A program made the position numbers and the translations under genes. From Anaerolineae bacterium (GTDB lineage Bacteria > Chloroflexota > Anaerolineae > B4-G1), in the NCBI GenBank assembly GCA_030612185.1, contig JAUWOI010000297.1, positions 1-5,846 of the forward strand: DNA of 5,846 nucleotides, written 5' to 3'. Shown here piece by piece: positions 4,304 through 5,846 of the stretch (position 1 is the stretch's first letter; every line of letters starts with the position of its first letter). The notes under the pieces were generated by a model that had not been told where the DNA came from, searched no databases, and saw nothing but the letters and a program-made list of their open reading frames with translations.

Positions 4304-5068
4304 ATGGCAAAGACACCTAAGTTCTTATTGGATAGAGTCTCCTATACCTACGAGGATGGCGTCCAGGCGTTGTGTGATGTTACCTTGCGCATCTATCCCA
4401 ACCAGATCATGGCTGTCTTCGGACCGGCGGGTGGGGGTAAGTCTACACTGCTGCGGCTTCTGAACCGGCTCAACGATTTGATGCCGGGGCGGCGTCTGGA
4501 GGGGCGTGTGCTGCTCGACGGAGAGGACATCTATGTGCCGGGGGTGGATGTGCACGCACTGCGTCGCCGCGTGGGGATGGTCTTCGCCACCCCGGTCCCG
4601 TTGCCGATGAGCATCCGGCAAAACCTGACCTATGGGCCAAAATTGGCGGGCGTGCACCATCGTGCCAGGCTGGATGAACTGGTCGAGCGTTGCCTGCGGG
4701 CGGCGGCGTTGTGGGACGAGGTGCAGGACCGGCTGGACGAACCGGCCGGCGCGCTTTCGGGTGGGCAGCAACAACGACTATGCCTGGCCCGCACGCTGAC
4801 GTTGGAACCGGAGGTGATCCTGCTCGATGAACCGACCTCGGGGCTGGATCCCATCTCAACGGCCAAGGTCGAAGCCAGTCTGCAGGAACTGAAGCAGCGC
4901 TATACGATAGTCGTCGTGCCTCACAGCGTGCAGCAGGCTGCCCGCGTGGCCGATCACGCGGTCTTCTTGCTGCAGGGGGAATTGATCGAGGAGGGGCCGG
5001 GCGGGCAACTGTTCACCAAGCCCCACGACCGGCGTACCGAGGACTACATCACCGGTCGTTTTGGGTGA
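4304..5068 (+). CDS. pstB: Phosphate ABC transporter ATP-binding protein PstB
   Basis: A 254-residue cytoplasmic ATPase that powers phosphate import through PstCA. Motifs in order: Walker A GPAGGGKST (40-48), signature LSGGQQQRLCLARTL (151-165), Walker B VILLDEPTSGLDPIST (171-186), H-loop His207 in VVPHSVQQAARVADH, and the PstB-specific end TEDYITGRFG (245-254). The length is standard. Two departures stand out. The Q-loop reads VGMVFATPVPLPMSI (90-104), with Ala95 where PstB normally has Gln (VGMVFQxPxPFPMSI). Pro206 also precedes the H-loop histidine, where Thr is usual. The fold and all other catalytic residues are kept, so it may still be active with altered coupling, or it may belong to a lineage-specific subgroup. 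GAGGTG at 4286-4291 is a somewhat distant ribosome binding site that overlaps the pstA stop. Confidence 0.95.
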   Translation: MAKTPKFLLDRVSYTYEDGVQALCDVTLRIYPNQIMAVFGPAGGGKSTLLRLLNRLNDLMPGRRLEGRVLLDGEDIYVPGVDVHALRRRVGMVFATPVPLPMSIRQNLTYGPKLAGVHHRARLDELVERCLRAAALWDEVQDRLDEPAGALSGGQQQRLCLARTLTLEPEVILLDEPTSGLDPISTAKVEASLQELKQRYTIVVVPHSVQQAARVADHAVFLLQGELIEEGPGGQLFTKPHDRRTEDYITGRFG

Positions 5069-5097
5069 TCGTGGAGTCAATTGACCTCCTTCCACGA
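5069..5097. promoter_or_regulatory. Inverted repeat with inner palindrome over the -35 box
   Basis: TCGTGGA (5069-5075) and TCCACGA (5091-5097) form a 7-bp stem. Its loop contains the perfect palindrome GTCAATTGAC (5076-5085). The arrangement begins one base after the pstB stop and covers the -35 element of the next promoter. It could be an operator for a dimeric regulator. As a terminator for the pst operon it would be weak, since no T-tract follows. Confidence 0.5.
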
Positions 5098-5109
5098 CCG
5101 TGCTATACT
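5081..5109 (+). promoter_or_regulatory. Sigma70-type promoter for the 141-residue hypothetical gene
   Basis: TTGACC (5081-5086) and TATACT (5104-5109) are separated by exactly 17 bases, and a TGC just before the -10 box adds an extended -10 element. Each hexamer matches the consensus at five of six positions. The start site would be near 5116, giving a leader of about 34 bases. It is the best promoter in the window. Confidence 0.75.
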
Positions 5110-5149
5110 GGGTGCAGTGGACATTGAGGAGTGGCGAGAAGTTGGGTAG

Positions 5150-5575
5150 ATGATGGCCGAAGCGATAAGGTTCCTGGCTCCAGAGCAAGCGCGCTGTCTT
5201 GCGGAGATGGCGGAACGAGCGCGGGCAGGTTTGAGCCGTTTCGTCGGCTACGAGGTGGACTACGAGACCACTGCTTTGCAACTCCTGGATGAGTGGATTG
5301 ACCGCCATCTGCGGCAGTTCCCTAACCCATCGCAGGGGATGTGCTCGTTGTGGATCAGTTTCCTGGGCGAGATGTTCCATCGTCGCTACAGGGGTGAGTG
5401 GGTCTTCCAGGAGCGAGACAAGGGAAAGGGATTGGCCGTGCTCTGTCCTACGGAGGGCGGCGGTCTGTACACGGTGGACGTTTCCGGCCAGGTTAACCGC
5501 CGCATTGCCCACGGCATGTCTGCCTCGCTGGCCTATTTTTATACCATCACCTGCATCAAGTTGAAGGCAGAGTGA
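5150..5575 (+). CDS. Hypothetical protein, 141 residues
   Basis: I do not recognise the family with confidence. There is no signal peptide or membrane segment, so it is probably cytoplasmic. The N-terminal half is helical (PEQARCLAEMAERARAGLS, 11-29, then LQLLDEWIDRHLRQF, 43-57). A central LWISFLGEMFHRRYRGEWVF (67-86) resembles small alpha/beta proteins in which a helix ending in GE is followed by a Gly-Trp strand. The end alternates strands (GLAVLC, GGLYTVDVSG) with a final helix that includes SASLAYFYTITCI. A TAG stop immediately upstream in frame means the start must be the ATG at 5150 or the one at 5153. A possible ribosome binding site, GAGAAG, lies at 5136-5141. It has its own promoter and is probably transcribed separately from pst. 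Function unknown. Confidence 0.8.
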   Translation: MMAEAIRFLAPEQARCLAEMAERARAGLSRFVGYEVDYETTALQLLDEWIDRHLRQFPNPSQGMCSLWISFLGEMFHRRYRGEWVFQERDKGKGLAVLCPTEGGGLYTVDVSGQVNRRIAHGMSASLAYFYTITCIKLKAE

Positions 5576-5601
5576 TAGTGGGAGATTGCAGGTAAGAGAG
5601 G

Positions 5602-5634
5602 TGCCAATAGTCGGGCTTGTGCCCGTCATTGGCA
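5602..5634. terminator. Hairpin between convergent genes, possibly a bidirectional terminator
   Basis: TGCCAAT (5602-5608) pairs with ATTGGCA (5628-5634), and CGGGC (5612-5616) with GCCCG (5621-5625), leaving a TTGT loop and a small internal bulge. That makes 12 pairs over 33 bases, placed between the stop codons of the 141-residue gene (+) and the surface protein gene (-). T-tracts are poor on both sides, so the call rests on position and stem strength. Confidence 0.55.
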
Positions 5635-5671
5635 TCTATCGTTATAGGATCAGGAAGCACTACCGGCGTCG

Positions 5672-5846
5672 CTACGCCGTGCGACGTAAACGACGCACCA
5701 CGACTAACAGGAACAACAGCCCCACGGCCAAGACACTAGCCCCCAGAGCACCGATGCCTGTTTCAGGGGGGCTCCCGCTGCCTGTCGTCAACGTGGCCGT
5801 CGGACGGCGAGTGGCCGTTGGTTCGGCTGTCGCTGGCGTAGGGGAG
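5672..5846 (-). CDS. C-terminal end of a surface protein with a PPETG sorting-type signal (partial)
   Basis: Only the last 57 codons and the stop are in the window; the rest lies beyond the right edge. From its N-terminal side, the visible part has a Pro/Thr/Ala-rich stretch (SPTPATAEPTATRRPTATLT, residues 1-20 of the fragment), typical of an extended stalk. Then come SGSPPETGIG with PPETG at 26-30, about 20 hydrophobic residues (31-50), and the basic tail RRLRRTA. This is the three-part layout of sortase substrates (LPXTG-like motif, membrane helix, positive tail), with Pro in place of Leu. It suggests an exported protein held at the cell surface, either by a sortase or simply by the membrane helix. 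It is convergent with the 141-residue gene. The N-terminal domains, and so the function, cannot be seen. Confidence 0.75.
   Translation of the reverse strand, partial: SPTPATAEPTATRRPTATLTTGSGSPPETGIGALGASVLAVGLLFLLVVVRRLRRTA

Overview
The window looks like a chromosomal segment from a GC-rich bacterium (about 60% G+C by eye). A member of the Chloroflexota, perhaps Anaerolineae-like, is my best guess. The reasons are a divergent PstB, a Thr/Pro-rich surface protein ending in a PPETG sorting-type tail, and many dispersed repeats between genes. This is inference; no rRNA or other marker gene is present.

Left third (1-2035): an accessory, repeat-rich region. Two different DUF3800 genes (putative RNase H-fold proteins) lie in the same orientation. 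Each is preceded by a copy of a long imperfect palindrome (about 5-77 and 972-1055) and followed by a copy of an 89-bp direct repeat (771-859 and 1907-1995; 86/89 identical by eye). The order palindrome, DUF3800, 89-bp repeat therefore occurs twice. Between the first 89-bp repeat and the second DUF3800 gene are short matches to the 5' end of pstC, so the start of pstC seems to have been partly duplicated when the second module arrived.

Middle (2036-5068): the membrane and ATPase parts of a high-affinity phosphate importer, pstC, pstA and pstB, on the + strand. A small 23S-rRNA-intervening-sequence-type four-helix-bundle gene lies between pstC and pstA. All three gaps in this operon carry short GCGAAT- or CATTCG-type repeats, and an array of five 8-bp units runs directly into the pstC start codon. 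PstC and PstA form the transmembrane channel and PstB drives it with ATP. The phosphate-binding protein PstS and the regulator PhoU are not in the window. PstB lacks the usual Q-loop glutamine.

Right end (5069-5846): a good sigma70-type promoter, overlapping a palindrome, precedes a 141-residue protein of unknown function. A hairpin at 5602-5634 separates it from a convergent - strand gene. Only the last 57 codons of that gene are present; they encode a Pro/Thr-rich stalk, a PPETG motif, a membrane segment and an arginine-rich tail.

The most unusual points are the twin DUF3800 modules with their repeats, the echo of the pstC start inside them, and the four-helix-bundle gene inserted in the pst operon.
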